From NCBI GenBank assembly GCA_030272815.1, contig JAJSZT010000009.1:21855-85854 (forward strand): 64,000 nt of DNA. The letters run 5' to 3'. The stretch is from Deltaproteobacteria bacterium (GTDB lineage Bacteria > Desulfobacterota > Desulfobacteria > Desulfobacterales > ETH-SRB1). A program made the translations under genes and the position numbers. Positions 26,331-35,973 of the stretch are shown here, piece after piece. The notes under the pieces were generated by a model, which was not told the origin of the DNA, made no database searches, and was given only the letters and a program-made list of their open reading frames with translations. How positions within the stretch are numbered: position 1 is the stretch's first letter; each line of letters starts with the position of its first letter.

Positions 26331-27717
26331 AATTATAACGCTTTGATCCTATAATAGATTCAGCATATTCCTTAAAGCCTTTCTGTCGATCCTGTATGTG
26401 CATATATTTAATCGCCAGGGGTGTTGTTTCAGGAGATTTCCATGATTTTATCGGTTTTAATACTTTTCTTTTGAAAAATTCGGTTTTTACAAGAAAGTTA
26501 ATGTCACCCTGAACGGGCTGAAAATAGATAGCGCCATCCTTAATAGCTATTGGCATGTTTAGTCCGTGTTTTTTTAAGACTAACCATGAATCATATGGTT
26601 TTGGATAATGGTTAAAATTCTTGTTAAGGTATTTTATTTCATGATTTTCTATTCCCTTGAGTTGAAAACTTTCAATCATCACATTTTCCCCAAGCAAGGC
26701 ATCAAAAGCCGCCATTCCGCCCTTTTGAGGGTTTTCCGAATCATTGGCGACAATTTCCATTAGCATTCTATAGCCATGTTCAGCCTTTTTTAATGCTAAT
26801 GCCAGACCTTCATAATCTATTGAGGCCGTAAGATAGCCCAAGTCTTCAATATTATAGGAAATCTTGTCATCCATTTCTTTCAGGATTTCCCCAAATTCAT
26901 CGCTCTTAAGAAAGGTTCTGTTGCCCTTATTATCAATGTTGAAGATCTGATTATCCATGGTTTGCTGCATAGCCATTTGACCGTGGTTATGGAGGCGTTT
27001 TGGTGTATTTTTATTATAAACATATTTGCCATTAACCAGGTTTATTCCATGGTATGCCTTCTGAACCATAAATAATACATTTTCATTGTTGAAACCAAAA
27101 AACCTGTTGTTAATAAATTCCCCGATAATCTTATTTGCAGTGGCTTCATTAAGTACAACAAGCATATGCTGCCTTGAAAGAACCTTTTGTGGATTATAAC
27201 CATGCTTTTTTGCAAGTTCATGGATATCATATGAGAACTGCAGCATATGTCTTGAACCAAGGGACAAAGGTAATAATTTCTCCGGACGGCATCCTGCTTT
27301 TTCTAAAACCTCCTCAGGCTTAACAACAAAACCTCTTTCCCTGCTCATAATTTCTGAAATTTTCTTTAATGACAAATCCTCGGCAATATTAATCAGGTAT
27401 TTAGTGCCTATTCCAAGCCGTGTTGCCTCGCCGGCCGCAGCATGTTCTGAAAATAATTTTCCGTCAAGAATACATTTCCAGGCTCTTGTAATATCTATTT
27501 TTGTCAGGCATTTTTTATCCAGCAGGCATATGTTCCTTGGTTCCTGCAAAAAATCCATGTTTTCATATTTATTAATGTTTGTTTCATAATCTTCAATGTT
27601 GGAGACAACACCTGAAAGCTTATCTTTTGCAACCTGCAGACAATAATTAATATAATTTTCATAACCATAAGATAGAAGTGTTTTTTCTTTTTTATTTATT
27701 GATAGTTGTTGCATCAT
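26323..27717 (-). CDS. Putative nucleotidyltransferase, unassigned family
   Basis: 464 residues. The segment AAAGEATRLGIGTKYLI (about residues 92-108) resembles the nucleotide-binding loop of UDP-sugar pyrophosphorylases (AGGxGTRLG...PK), and LFMVQKAYHGINL and LHNHGQ could be later active-site parts. No other motif is clear, and glycine loss in the loop makes activity uncertain. The gene lies one base after the AAA+ ATPase gene and overlaps the small Cys protein, which places it in a stress or regulatory operon rather than in a sugar pathway. This is a weak functional call. Confidence 0.5.
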   Translation of the reverse strand: MMQQLSINKKEKTLLSYGYENYINYCLQVAKDKLSGVVSNIEDYETNINKYENMDFLQEPRNICLLDKKCLTKIDITRAWKCILDGKLFSEHAAAGEATRLGIGTKYLINIAEDLSLKKISEIMSRERGFVVKPEEVLEKAGCRPEKLLPLSLGSRHMLQFSYDIHELAKKHGYNPQKVLSRQHMLVVLNEATANKIIGEFINNRFFGFNNENVLFMVQKAYHGINLVNGKYVYNKNTPKRLHNHGQMAMQQTMDNQIFNIDNKGNRTFLKSDEFGEILKEMDDKISYNIEDLGYLTASIDYEGLALALKKAEHGYRMLMEIVANDSENPQKGGMAAFDALLGENVMIESFQLKGIENHEIKYLNKNFNHYPKPYDSWLVLKKHGLNMPIAIKDGAIYFQPVQGDINFLVKTEFFKRKVLKPIKSWKSPETTPLAIKYMHIQDRQKGFKEYAESIIGSKRYNYG

Positions 27718-27718
27718 T

Positions 27719-28522
27719 TTATTGCCTCGATCTCATATAAGATAAAGTTGATTTGCTCGGGGAGGTGTCACTTATGAAAAGCTCATTAATAAGCTCTTCC
27801 CAGTCTTTTAATACAATTACTCTTTTAAGCACATTCTGAAGCTCCCTTATATTGCCTGGCCAATGGTACGCTAACAACTTATTCATAACTCCTTTACTTG
27901 GTTTTAAAAGCTGCTTGGTATTAAAACAGTCAGAATATTTTTGAAGGTAATATTCAATTAAGTGAGGAATGTCTTCAGGTCTGTTGCGAAGAGGAGTGAT
28001 ATAAAGTTTTATTATGTTTAGCCTATAGTATAAATCCTCTCCGAACTTGCCATTTTTAAAATCTTGTTCTAGATTATGATTTGTTGCCGCTATAATCCAG
28101 GCATTGGTTTTTATCTCTTTTTCCGATCCAAGAGGAGAAAACTCACCACTTTGAAGAACATGAAAAAGTTTGGATTGAAAAGAAAGAGACGGATCGCCAA
28201 TTTCGTCTAAAAATAATACGCTCTCATGGGCCAGCTTGAATTTGCCTCTTTTTCTTTGCTCAGCTCCTGTAAAAGCGCTCCGTTCATATCCAAAGAGTTC
28301 GCTTTCAAGCAATCCCTCAGGCAATGCTGCACAATTGACCTTTATGAAAGGTCTTCCTTTTCTTGGAGAACTAAAATAGAGATTTTGTGCCACAAGTTCT
28401 TTGCCGACACCGCTTTCCCCGGATATTACAATATTTAATCCTGTATCGGCAACGTGCCTAATCAGTTTCATTATACTTCCTGTTGTTTGACTAATACCAA
28501 TTAAAGGAAGAGGAGCATTCAT
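27719..28522 (-). CDS. Minimal sigma-54-type AAA+ ATPase lacking a DNA-binding domain
   Basis: About 267 residues, only the central AAA+ domain of NtrC-type activators. Walker A GESGVGKE, Walker B VLFLDEIGD, and the C-terminal sensor WPGNIRELQNVLKRVI are complete. The sigma-54 contact loop reads SAFTGA, not GAFTGA. There is no receiver or other sensor in front and no Fis-type helix-turn-helix behind, unlike the usual 450-residue activators. The ATG at 28522 has AGGTG upstream. It leads an operon with the nucleotidyltransferase-like, Cys-protein and Usp genes. It may work in solution like PspF-type truncations or have another role. Confidence 0.82.
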   Translation of the reverse strand: MNAPLPLIGISQTTGSIMKLIRHVADTGLNIVISGESGVGKELVAQNLYFSSPRKGRPFIKVNCAALPEGLLESELFGYERSAFTGAEQRKRGKFKLAHESVLFLDEIGDPSLSFQSKLFHVLQSGEFSPLGSEKEIKTNAWIIAATNHNLEQDFKNGKFGEDLYYRLNIIKLYITPLRNRPEDIPHLIEYYLQKYSDCFNTKQLLKPSKGVMNKLLAYHWPGNIRELQNVLKRVIVLKDWEELINELFISDTSPSKSTLSYMRSRQ

Positions 28523-28620
28523 TGAGAACACCTATAAGTTATTTGGAATCTAATTTTTATGAATCTGTTATGCCTGTGTTGGAAAATATCAGTATGATTT
28601 AATATGCAATAAGTTTTTTT

Positions 28621-28893
28621 TCATGGTATCAGTTGTGAAGCATATTTTCCTGTAAATAATAATTGTGCAGATTGGCCGTTTATAGCATTACAATTTTTAT
28701 GAAATACTTCTCGGCCAAAAGAGTGTACTGTCTTCAAACAGCCGGTATGGATGAAGATTTTTGAAGAGGCATTACAATTTTTTTTCAGGAGGTTGAGCAA
28801 TTCAGATGCTAAGCTTCCATCGAAATCGCCGGATAGTTTCATGTGTATATTTTCGCTGTTTTTGTGAACAAATATCTTACGATTTCTTGCCAT
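28621..28893 (-). CDS. Small STAS-like protein
   Basis: 90 residues from the ATG at 28893, with AAAGGAGGA just upstream. The pattern HMKLSGDFDGSLASELLNLLKKN, then IFIHTGCLKTVHSFGREVF, resembles the beta-alpha core of anti-anti-sigma STAS domains (L-x-G-x-FD...). It lacks a clear phosphorylatable Ser in the usual place. It sits 98 bases upstream of the AAA+ ATPase gene on the same strand, so it may regulate that operon. Family assignment is from pattern only. Confidence 0.6.
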   Translation of the reverse strand: MARNRKIFVHKNSENIHMKLSGDFDGSLASELLNLLKKNCNASSKIFIHTGCLKTVHSFGREVFHKNCNAINGQSAQLLFTGKYASQLIP

Positions 28894-28977
28894 GATGCAT
28901 CCTCCTTTCTTCATCCTCAACCTGGAATCCAGATGAGAAATAACTATGATGACTATTAGATGACTATTAAAGTAATT

Positions 28978-29031
28978 GTAACATTTTAGCGCTTTTAAAT
29001 ATTATTTTTTTGGTAAGCCGTGAACAGTTAC
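28978..29031. mobile_element. MITE family 3, short deletion derivative
   Basis: A 54-bp element that begins GTAACATTTTAGCGCTTTTA like the larger family members and ends in GTTAC, flanked by AAGTAATT (28970-28977) and AAATAATT (29032-29039), an 8-bp duplication with one mismatch. Most of the interior is missing and a piece of the AAGCCGTGAAC hairpin repeat is kept. Confidence 0.65.
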
Positions 29032-29042
29032 AAATAATTTTT

Positions 29043-29143
29043 ATAAAAATATCTCTTAAATTATTTGAATTGTAAATAGAGGAAGGGGTTCATTTTAATG
29101 GGAAAAATCCACAGGAGAACAGGAATTCATCCTGGAACAGGTG
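29043..29143. repeat. 101-bp dispersed repeat overlapping the glgB end
   Basis: About 85 percent the same as 40534-40634, including the block ATCCACAGGAGAAYAGGAAT. It covers the glgB stop codon and the last five codons (PPVPG). The centre, AGGAATTCATCCT, is palindromic. Both copies lie at the 3' end of minus-strand operons, so the repeat may act as a terminator or RNA-stabilising structure. Confidence 0.7.
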
Positions 29144-31184
29144 GGGAAAAATACAGGACTATAGCCGTGCGGGTGGGAAGATAGAGGCTGAGCAAATGCC
29201 TTTCCTTGCTGCGAGATATATCAGGCAATGTCAGATGATATTGATCAGCAAGCAACCGGCCATGTCCTCCGTATTCGGAAGCATCGCTTTCAAAGATCAT
29301 CCGGTATTTTCCCGGCAATACTTCAAAAGAATAGTTGTCGTAAGAACGTGTTGGATGAAAGTTGAACACAAATAAAAGACCGCCCCGTTCGAATGCAATA
29401 ACCTTATCCTTTAAATGTTCAAACAAAAGATGCGGTCCGGAAAACTCAAGAATCCGGAAACATTTGGCCAATGCAATCATGTCACGGTCGAAATGCGCAA
29501 TAAAATGATACTTCAGGTCAGGATCATCAACAAGGTGCCACTGACGTCGTGCATAACGGTATGACCATGCATTCCCTTCACGTGGAAAATCAATCCATTC
29601 CGGATGTCCGAATTCATTACCCATAAAGTTGAGATAGCCGCTGCCGGCAGTGGTCAGAGTGATTAACCTGATAAGCTTGTGCAGGGCTATGCCTCTGTCA
29701 ACCATGATATTTTCATCAGATACGCGCATGTGACTGAACATGTCTGAACCAATGAGCCGGAAGATGAGAGTCTTGTCTCCCACAAGGGCCTGATCATGCG
29801 ATTCAGAGTAACTGATAGTTTTTTCGTCTTTTCTCCGGTTTGTCAGTTCGTGCCACAGATACCCAATATGCCATTCTTCATCCGGCAGATGCTTAATCAG
29901 CCGGATCCAGTAGTCAGGAACACCCATTGCAAACCGGTAGTCAAAACCGATTCCGCCCTCAGATAACGGCATGGCCAGCCCCGGCATTCCGCTGATGTCT
30001 TCGGCGATGGCAATAGCATCGGGGCGCACTTCATGGATGAGTCTGTTGGCAAGGGCCAGATACGTGAGAGCGTCTTCATCCACATTGTCGTCAAAATACT
30101 GTTTATAAGAAGTAAAGGCCTTTCCCAGGCCGTGATTCCGGTAGAGCATGCTGGTAATTCCGTCAAAGCGAAAGCCGTCAAAACGGTATTCATCGAGCCA
30201 GAAACGGCAGTTTGAAAGAAGAAAATGAATGACCTGGTATTTGCTGTAATCAAAGCATCTGGAATCCCAGGCTTCGTGAAACCCGCGGGGACCTTCATGA
30301 AAATATTGATAGTAAGTGCCGTCAAAGCGGCTGAGACCTTCCACTTCATTGGATACAGCATGGGAATGGACTATGTCCATTATCACCGCAAGGCCGGCTG
30401 CGTGGGCTGTGTCGATCAGCTTTTTCAACTCCTCCGGTGTTCCAAACCTTGAGGAAGCAGCAAAAAAGCTCGATATATGGTAACCAAAAGACCCATAGTA
30501 GGGATGCTCAGGGATTGCCATTAGTTGCAGTACATTATAACCACTATCAATGATCCGCGGGAGGATATGCCTGGTAAATTCACGGTATGAACCGATTTTC
30601 TCCTCTTCCTGGGCCATGCCGACGTGTACTTCATATATGAAGAGAGCGCCGGATGGACACCGAAAATCATTGCATTGCCAATTATAAGTGGAAGAAGGAA
30701 ACCAGACCTGGGCATTAAAAATCAATGTTTCAGGATCCTGCACCACGCGTCGCGCATATGCCGGAATACGATCACCTTCCCCGCCATGCCAATGAATACA
30801 AAGCCGGTAGAGATCTCCATGCTTCAACGTCCCTTCAGGCATACGGATTTCCCATACACCATCTCTTTTGATCCGATCCAGGGCAAACGCCTCTTTTTTC
30901 AGCCATCCTGTCATATCTCCGATCAGATAGACTGCGTCGGCATTGGGTGCCCATTCCCGAAAGATCCACTCACCATCGAAGAAATGCAGTCCAAAGTATT
31001 CATGGCCTGCGGCAAACTCAGCCAGGCTTGTTTTTCCCTGAGTAAGCCTCTTTTCCATCTCGTGGATATTTACTATCCGCCGCTTAAGGGCTTCCTCATA
31101 CGGCCGCAGAAATGGATCGCTCTCCAGAAGACTCTGCAATAGATCATCTGTTCCGCTAAAGACGGATTTATTGTCAATTGTCAC
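29127..31184 (-). CDS. glgB: 1,4-alpha-glucan branching enzyme
   Basis: A 685-residue GH13 enzyme with an N-terminal CBM48-type beta domain (WIFREWAPNADAVYLIGDMTGW). The catalytic segments are DIVHSH, DGFRFDGITSMLY (nucleophile Asp near 337), AEDISG (acid Glu near 393) and SESHDQ. The TSMLYRNHG form is the eukaryote-like branching-enzyme type, found in a minority of bacteria. It introduces alpha-1,6 branches into glycogen. It is the last gene of the glycogen cluster, 340 bases after glgA because a repeat was inserted there. The stop and last residues come from the repeat at 29043-29143. Confidence 0.94.
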   Translation of the reverse strand: MTIDNKSVFSGTDDLLQSLLESDPFLRPYEEALKRRIVNIHEMEKRLTQGKTSLAEFAAGHEYFGLHFFDGEWIFREWAPNADAVYLIGDMTGWLKKEAFALDRIKRDGVWEIRMPEGTLKHGDLYRLCIHWHGGEGDRIPAYARRVVQDPETLIFNAQVWFPSSTYNWQCNDFRCPSGALFIYEVHVGMAQEEEKIGSYREFTRHILPRIIDSGYNVLQLMAIPEHPYYGSFGYHISSFFAASSRFGTPEELKKLIDTAHAAGLAVIMDIVHSHAVSNEVEGLSRFDGTYYQYFHEGPRGFHEAWDSRCFDYSKYQVIHFLLSNCRFWLDEYRFDGFRFDGITSMLYRNHGLGKAFTSYKQYFDDNVDEDALTYLALANRLIHEVRPDAIAIAEDISGMPGLAMPLSEGGIGFDYRFAMGVPDYWIRLIKHLPDEEWHIGYLWHELTNRRKDEKTISYSESHDQALVGDKTLIFRLIGSDMFSHMRVSDENIMVDRGIALHKLIRLITLTTAGSGYLNFMGNEFGHPEWIDFPREGNAWSYRYARRQWHLVDDPDLKYHFIAHFDRDMIALAKCFRILEFSGPHLLFEHLKDKVIAFERGGLLFVFNFHPTRSYDNYSFEVLPGKYRMIFESDASEYGGHGRLLADQYHLTLPDISRSKERHLLSLYLPTRTAIVLYFSPPVPG

Positions 31185-31319
31185 GCTGTTTAATATCCTC
31201 CAGGTTGAAGCGCCTAAAGTACCTAATGTTAATGTCTAAAGTTCTTACATTTCGATAATTGCTTTTAATTAAACCTCGGGCTATGCCCGAGCGATCCTAA
31301 AAGGTTTTACCGTTCCGGC

Positions 31320-31503
31320 GAGAATATTGAACGGCAGAGTAAAGCGTTTTTTGAACATCGAACATCCAACATCGAACGTTGAACATCGAATGATGAAATC
31401 GCTTCGCTCCGCCAGTTTATAAATTGGCAGAATACCTTATTCAAAATTCGATGTTGGATGTTCGATGTTCATAGCCTTTTAGCTTGACGGCTACGTCCTT
31501 GAT
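31320..31503. repeat. Dispersed palindromic repeat, copy 1
   Basis: About 184 bases, nearly the same as 56238-56415. It contains GAACATCGAACATCCAACATCGA and the inverse ATTCGATGTTGGATGTTCGATG, plus a second pair GGCAGAGTAAAGCG and CGCTTCGCTCCGCC, and the palindrome CCAGTTTATAAATTGG. The two inverted pairs interlock rather than nest. The element occupies the glgA-glgB gap; no gene is present. Confidence 0.75.
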
Positions 31504-31524
31504 TTTTCCCACTCAACCACTCGA

Positions 31525-33045
31525 CTAAACCAACGGACGCTTTAACATCTTTTCGTAAAGATCAATATACCTGCGCGCTGTAACAGCATGATTGAAGGTG
31601 GCAGCGCTCTGTGTTATTATACGCTCAATCTGCTGCTTCTTTACTTTTTGAGGCAGATCATAAAAACGCATGGCCTCTTTGATGGTCCAGAGCAGACCGT
31701 TTGAACCAAAAGTCTTAAAAAGGAAGCCGTTGCCCATATTTTTTTCTACATCCATCTGAATGATCGTATCATGTATCCCTCCTGTATCGTGAGCCACAGG
31801 AAGTGACCCGTAGATTGGACCTGTCATTTGGGGAAGACCGCACGGTTCAAAACGTGAAGGCATCAATATAAAATCTGAAGCAGCAAAGGCCAGACGGGCT
31901 ATTTGTTCGTCGAAGTCGCATATTGCCACACGGTTGTATAACTTATGGAACTGCGTTATCTGTTTGAAATGCTCTTGAAAACTTCCATTAGCCACAAATA
32001 TGATCTCCAGATTCCGCTCCCAGTAGCTGGAAACAACATCATAGAGGATTTCGGCTAACAACTGACATCCCTTTTGAATCGTATCAAGACGGGAAGGCCA
32101 GAAGAAGACCGGCGCACTTGCATCCTGAATAAGCCCTAATCTTTTCTGGAGAAGTTGCTTGTTCTCCAGTTTTCCTTCAACATGATCTTTTGCGCTGTAC
32201 CGGCGAACCAGAGCCTTGTCAGAAGCTGGATTGAAAGAGGGATCAGGAGCGTTAAGTATTCCGACAGCACATCCGGCATTCCATTTGTTGGCCAGTTCCT
32301 GTTGTACGGGTCTCTCCACAAAATCGTGCCGGTTTTCAACTATTTCTGTCAAGAAGGTTGGACTTACCGTATTGACAAAGTGGGCGGCAAATATCCCGCT
32401 TGCAAGGAAATCCACTGGGTCTGACTCTCTGATTTGCTCATAGGAGGATGGAAAGTGCTCGAAAAAAAGATGTCGCCAGAATGATGCGGCATCAATACCT
32501 TCGTATTCGATGTGAGACATGGAGCTTTTCACGGTATGAATGTTGTGGACAGTGAAAAGACAGGGAATGCCCAACTGTCTTGCCATTGCCGGAATCAGGC
32601 CGGTCATCCAATCGTTGCAATGGATAAGATCCGGCCACACATGCGGGACGATGTTGTTGATAACCTCCCGCTGAAAAGCAAGGGCGATCTTAATGTTTTC
32701 TCTTCCATAATCGGAGTAAATATGGTCCATATAGAAAAAGGCTCTGTCTTCGGCAAGGTGTAACCTTTCGTCAGGCATTCTGCTCCTGATGGTGTTCAGC
32801 TCCCTTATGATGAAGGGAGGAAGGTGCGCCGGAGCGCCTCTGCTGAATATGTTACGGTAATCCGGAAGAGCTACGTGAACGTCGGCCCCCTGCTCGAACA
32901 GAGCGCTGATCAGCGCCGCTGAAACATCGGCAAGCCCTCCTGCCTTTGCGGAAAGAAGATTGGCGATATTACCCATTCCATTTGGCAGATATGTGACTTC
33001 AGGGGTCACAATAAGAATACGAGGGGTCTTCGACGGGGTTGTCAT
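31525..33045 (-). CDS. glgA: Glycogen/starch synthase (GT5)
   Basis: 506 residues. The sugar-nucleotide-binding motif KAGGLADV lies near residue 31, preceded by a short N-terminal extension (MTTPSKTPRILIVTPEVTYLP) in place of the usual start. The C-terminal GT-B part has SRFEPCGLPQM and YGSLPVAHDTGGIHDT. It elongates alpha-1,4-glucan from ADP- or UDP-glucose. No glgC is in the window, so the donor sugar is open. 24 bases separate it from the phosphorylase gene, consistent with one operon. Confidence 0.94.
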   Translation of the reverse strand: MTTPSKTPRILIVTPEVTYLPNGMGNIANLLSAKAGGLADVSAALISALFEQGADVHVALPDYRNIFSRGAPAHLPPFIIRELNTIRSRMPDERLHLAEDRAFFYMDHIYSDYGRENIKIALAFQREVINNIVPHVWPDLIHCNDWMTGLIPAMARQLGIPCLFTVHNIHTVKSSMSHIEYEGIDAASFWRHLFFEHFPSSYEQIRESDPVDFLASGIFAAHFVNTVSPTFLTEIVENRHDFVERPVQQELANKWNAGCAVGILNAPDPSFNPASDKALVRRYSAKDHVEGKLENKQLLQKRLGLIQDASAPVFFWPSRLDTIQKGCQLLAEILYDVVSSYWERNLEIIFVANGSFQEHFKQITQFHKLYNRVAICDFDEQIARLAFAASDFILMPSRFEPCGLPQMTGPIYGSLPVAHDTGGIHDTIIQMDVEKNMGNGFLFKTFGSNGLLWTIKEAMRFYDLPQKVKKQQIERIITQSAATFNHAVTARRYIDLYEKMLKRPLV

Positions 33046-33069
33046 ACTTATATTCCTAAATCCTTTGTT

Positions 33070-35625
33070 TTACGGCGCCCAGGTAATGAGTCCTGGAGTA
33101 AATCTGATTCTGTCATCTCCGCTCGCTGTTACCCGGGCCGTGAAACCATACCTACCTGAAGCATTGCAGGTTATGGCGCAAGTGTAAAGGTACTTTCCAT
33201 TTCCAGGCTCTTCCTTTATAGTCATCTTTTCCGTATGGCTCTCAGACAATTTGTCTATAGCTTTCAGCTTTCCGTAAAAGAGCTGAACTTCCACCTCTTC
33301 CGGACTAAGTTTTCCGAGATGTACGATAGCATTCACCCGAAAGGCCTCTCCGGCTCGAAAGGGACCGTCTTTCTCTCTCACAGGAGGCTCAATCCGGATG
33401 CTATCCCAGTTAGCGCTGAGCCGTTCGCGCTGGACAGCCAGATTTCTAGCTTCTCTGGCATCGTTTTCAAGCAGGGACTTTAACCGTTTTGCCGCTGGAA
33501 TATAAAAACGTTCATTGTATTCGCTTACCATCCGAAGGCTGCAAAAATCCAGCATAGCCATCTTCATCGACTCTTTCATCATCTTAACCCACCTGCCAGG
33601 ATAGCCTCCGTTCTTTCTTTCATAAAAACAGGGGATCACATCATTTTCCAGTATATTATAAAGAGCCTGGCTTTCCACAGAGTCCTGATACTCCGGATCC
33701 GCATACTCTTCACCGTTGCCGATGCGCCACCCACGATCCTCGGAGTATGCCTCATCCCACCACCCGTCGAGGATGCTCACGTTGAGAACGCCATTTATAG
33801 CGGCCTTCATGCCGGACGTGCCGCATGCTTCAAAAGGACGTCTTGGGGTGTTGAGCCATACATCCGCCCCCTGCACCAGGTGTCGCGCAATATGCATATC
33901 ATAGTTTTCGAGAAAGACGACTCTGTGGCGCACGCTCGGTCTTTGGGAAAACCCAATAAGCCGCTGGATCAGTTCCTTTCCCTCATGGTCTTTGGGATGA
34001 GCTTTTCCTGCAAAGATAAACTGCACCGGATGTGTCTTGGAATTAAGGATCGCTTCGAATCGTTCCGGATCATTCAGCAGGAGGTTGGCGCGCTTGTAGG
34101 TAGTAAAGCGGCGGGCAAAAACAATGGTCAATATGTCATGATCCAGCACCGATTCTACCTCTTCCATAACCGGTTTGGGAGCATTTCGCCGTCTGTACTG
34201 CTTTATCATCTGTTTGCGACAGGCGCCGATGAGGCGGGAACGGTTCATTTCGTGGGCTCGCCAGAGCCCTTCACCATACATTTTGTCAATCCGTTTGATA
34301 TTATGTGACGTTCGCAAACTCATGAACCAGTCAGGCCCGAGGTAACGTTCGAAGAGTATGGTATGTTCACTTGAAAGAAACGACTGGAGATGCACTCCGT
34401 TTGTGATATGGGAAATGGGAGTCGCATCTTCGGGTCTCTTTGGCCAGATATGCGACCACATCCTTCGTGCAACTTTTCCGTGCAGCCGGCTGACCCCGTT
34501 GCAATACTGGGACATACGAAGCCCCAGAACAAACATGGAAAGAGGGCCGTTCGGATCAGGCTCCATTGGTGGTTGCCCCCAGGATAAAATTTCATCCTCT
34601 GTAGCCCCCAGGCGTTTCCGCAAGGGGCGAAGATACGGTTTAACGAGATCAGCAGGAAACCTATCGTAACCGGCGACCACTGGTGTGTGTGTGGTAAAGA
34701 GAGTGGCCCTTGGAATGATCTCAAGAGCTGTCTTTAGATCTATGTTATACTTCGACATGATTTGAGCGATCCGTTCCAGGCTGGAAAAAGCGGAATGCCC
34801 TTCGTTCATATGGCACATCTCCGTATTGATCCCTATAGCCGCAAGGGCGCGGATTCCACCGATTCCAAGCAGCACCTCCTGAGCCAGCCGCATCTCAGGA
34901 GCGCCGGCATACAGCCTGGAGGTGATCTCCCGGATTTTGCTGGAATTTTCAGCCAGATTGGTGTCGAGCAGATAAAGAGGAGTACAGCCGATCCTGATCA
35001 TCCAGACAACCGCATGGATTTCACCATCCGGCCCTGTCACAGAAATATGTATCTCGTTTCCTGAATGATCCCTGGCCCTTTCTATAGGAAGATTATAAAG
35101 ATCGATTTCCGGATACTCCTCCTGCTGCCATCCATCCTGATCAAGAAACTGGCGAAAGTAGCCCTGTCGATAGAGAAGGCCTACTCCTACCAGAGGAAGA
35201 GCCATGTTGGACGAGGCTTTCAGATGGTCACCGGCAAGGATGCCAAGTCCCCCGGCAAATAAAGGAAGGCTCTCATGAATTCCGAACTCCATGGAAAAAT
35301 AGGCAACTACCCCCTGTTTTCCTGATAAACATTCAGACCAGTCCGCTGTAGCACAAGCCCGTTTTTCAAAACGCTCTTTTACACGCTCCTGGTGTGCAAG
35401 AAAACTGTCATCCCTTGCCAGTTCCTCAAAGCGGGTTTGAGAAATGCGCGTTAAAAAAACAATGGGATTTCGTTCCGACTCCTCCCAGAGCCTCGGATCG
35501 ATCCGGCGGAAGAGCTCAATGGCATCCTGTTTCCATGACCACCATAGGTTTCGGGAGAGCGCTTCGAGAAAAGAGAGCTGCTCAGGGATGTTTGGGACTA
35601 CCTGAAATGTTTGCAAATGGTCCAT
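33070..35625 (-). CDS. glgP: Alpha-glucan phosphorylase, DUF3417-type
   Basis: An 851-residue GT35 enzyme of the short type with an N-terminal DUF3417 domain (LSRNLWWSWKQDAIELFRRI). Core signatures: HMNEGHSAF, FTTHTPVVAGYDRF, FARRFTTYKRANLL, and the pyridoxal-phosphate lysine loop EACGTSGMKAAINGVLN. It releases glucose-1-phosphate from glycogen. Its C-terminal ~100 residues form a beta domain often seen in this subtype. It lies between the CBM48 protein (21 bases) and glgA. Confidence 0.94.
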   Translation of the reverse strand: MDHLQTFQVVPNIPEQLSFLEALSRNLWWSWKQDAIELFRRIDPRLWEESERNPIVFLTRISQTRFEELARDDSFLAHQERVKERFEKRACATADWSECLSGKQGVVAYFSMEFGIHESLPLFAGGLGILAGDHLKASSNMALPLVGVGLLYRQGYFRQFLDQDGWQQEEYPEIDLYNLPIERARDHSGNEIHISVTGPDGEIHAVVWMIRIGCTPLYLLDTNLAENSSKIREITSRLYAGAPEMRLAQEVLLGIGGIRALAAIGINTEMCHMNEGHSAFSSLERIAQIMSKYNIDLKTALEIIPRATLFTTHTPVVAGYDRFPADLVKPYLRPLRKRLGATEDEILSWGQPPMEPDPNGPLSMFVLGLRMSQYCNGVSRLHGKVARRMWSHIWPKRPEDATPISHITNGVHLQSFLSSEHTILFERYLGPDWFMSLRTSHNIKRIDKMYGEGLWRAHEMNRSRLIGACRKQMIKQYRRRNAPKPVMEEVESVLDHDILTIVFARRFTTYKRANLLLNDPERFEAILNSKTHPVQFIFAGKAHPKDHEGKELIQRLIGFSQRPSVRHRVVFLENYDMHIARHLVQGADVWLNTPRRPFEACGTSGMKAAINGVLNVSILDGWWDEAYSEDRGWRIGNGEEYADPEYQDSVESQALYNILENDVIPCFYERKNGGYPGRWVKMMKESMKMAMLDFCSLRMVSEYNERFYIPAAKRLKSLLENDAREARNLAVQRERLSANWDSIRIEPPVREKDGPFRAGEAFRVNAIVHLGKLSPEEVEVQLFYGKLKAIDKLSESHTEKMTIKEEPGNGKYLYTCAITCNASGRYGFTARVTASGDDRIRFTPGLITWAP

Positions 35626-35646
35626 TATTTCATATCCTTTTTAATT

Positions 35647-35955
35647 TTAAAGAATAACTACGGAATTTTCACCATCCCCGTATGGATGTGATACATACTT
35701 GTCAGCTTCTCCATCATTTTCCCAGGTTTCATCATCCAGCAGATAACGAAACTGATATTCTCTGTTCGGTTCAAGATCAATGGTTACAGTAAATGACCCG
35801 TTTTTCAGTCTTTTCATTGGAGTAGCATAAATATTCCAGTCGTTAAACTCGCCGACAATATTGGCTGATCCGGCGGATCCGGCCGCATCTTCAGGCAGCC
35901 TGAAAGTAACTTTGCATACAGGTTTGCTTTTAAGATATTGTTTCTTGATGCTCAT
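35647..35955 (-). CDS. CBM48 glycogen-binding protein
   Basis: 102 residues, essentially one carbohydrate-binding module of the isoamylase N-terminal type: KVTFRLPEDAAGSANIVGEFNDWNIYATPM is interrupted here by a short Gly-Ser loop, followed by GSFTVTIDLEPNREYQFRYLLDDETWENDGEAD. Similar proteins bind glycogen and may act as scaffold or AMPK-beta-like targeting units. It lies between the debranching and phosphorylase genes. Confidence 0.9.
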   Translation of the reverse strand: MSIKKQYLKSKPVCKVTFRLPEDAAGSAGSANIVGEFNDWNIYATPMKRLKNGSFTVTIDLEPNREYQFRYLLDDETWENDGEADKYVSHPYGDGENSVVIL

Positions 35956-35973
35956 AATAACTCCTCCTTTATC

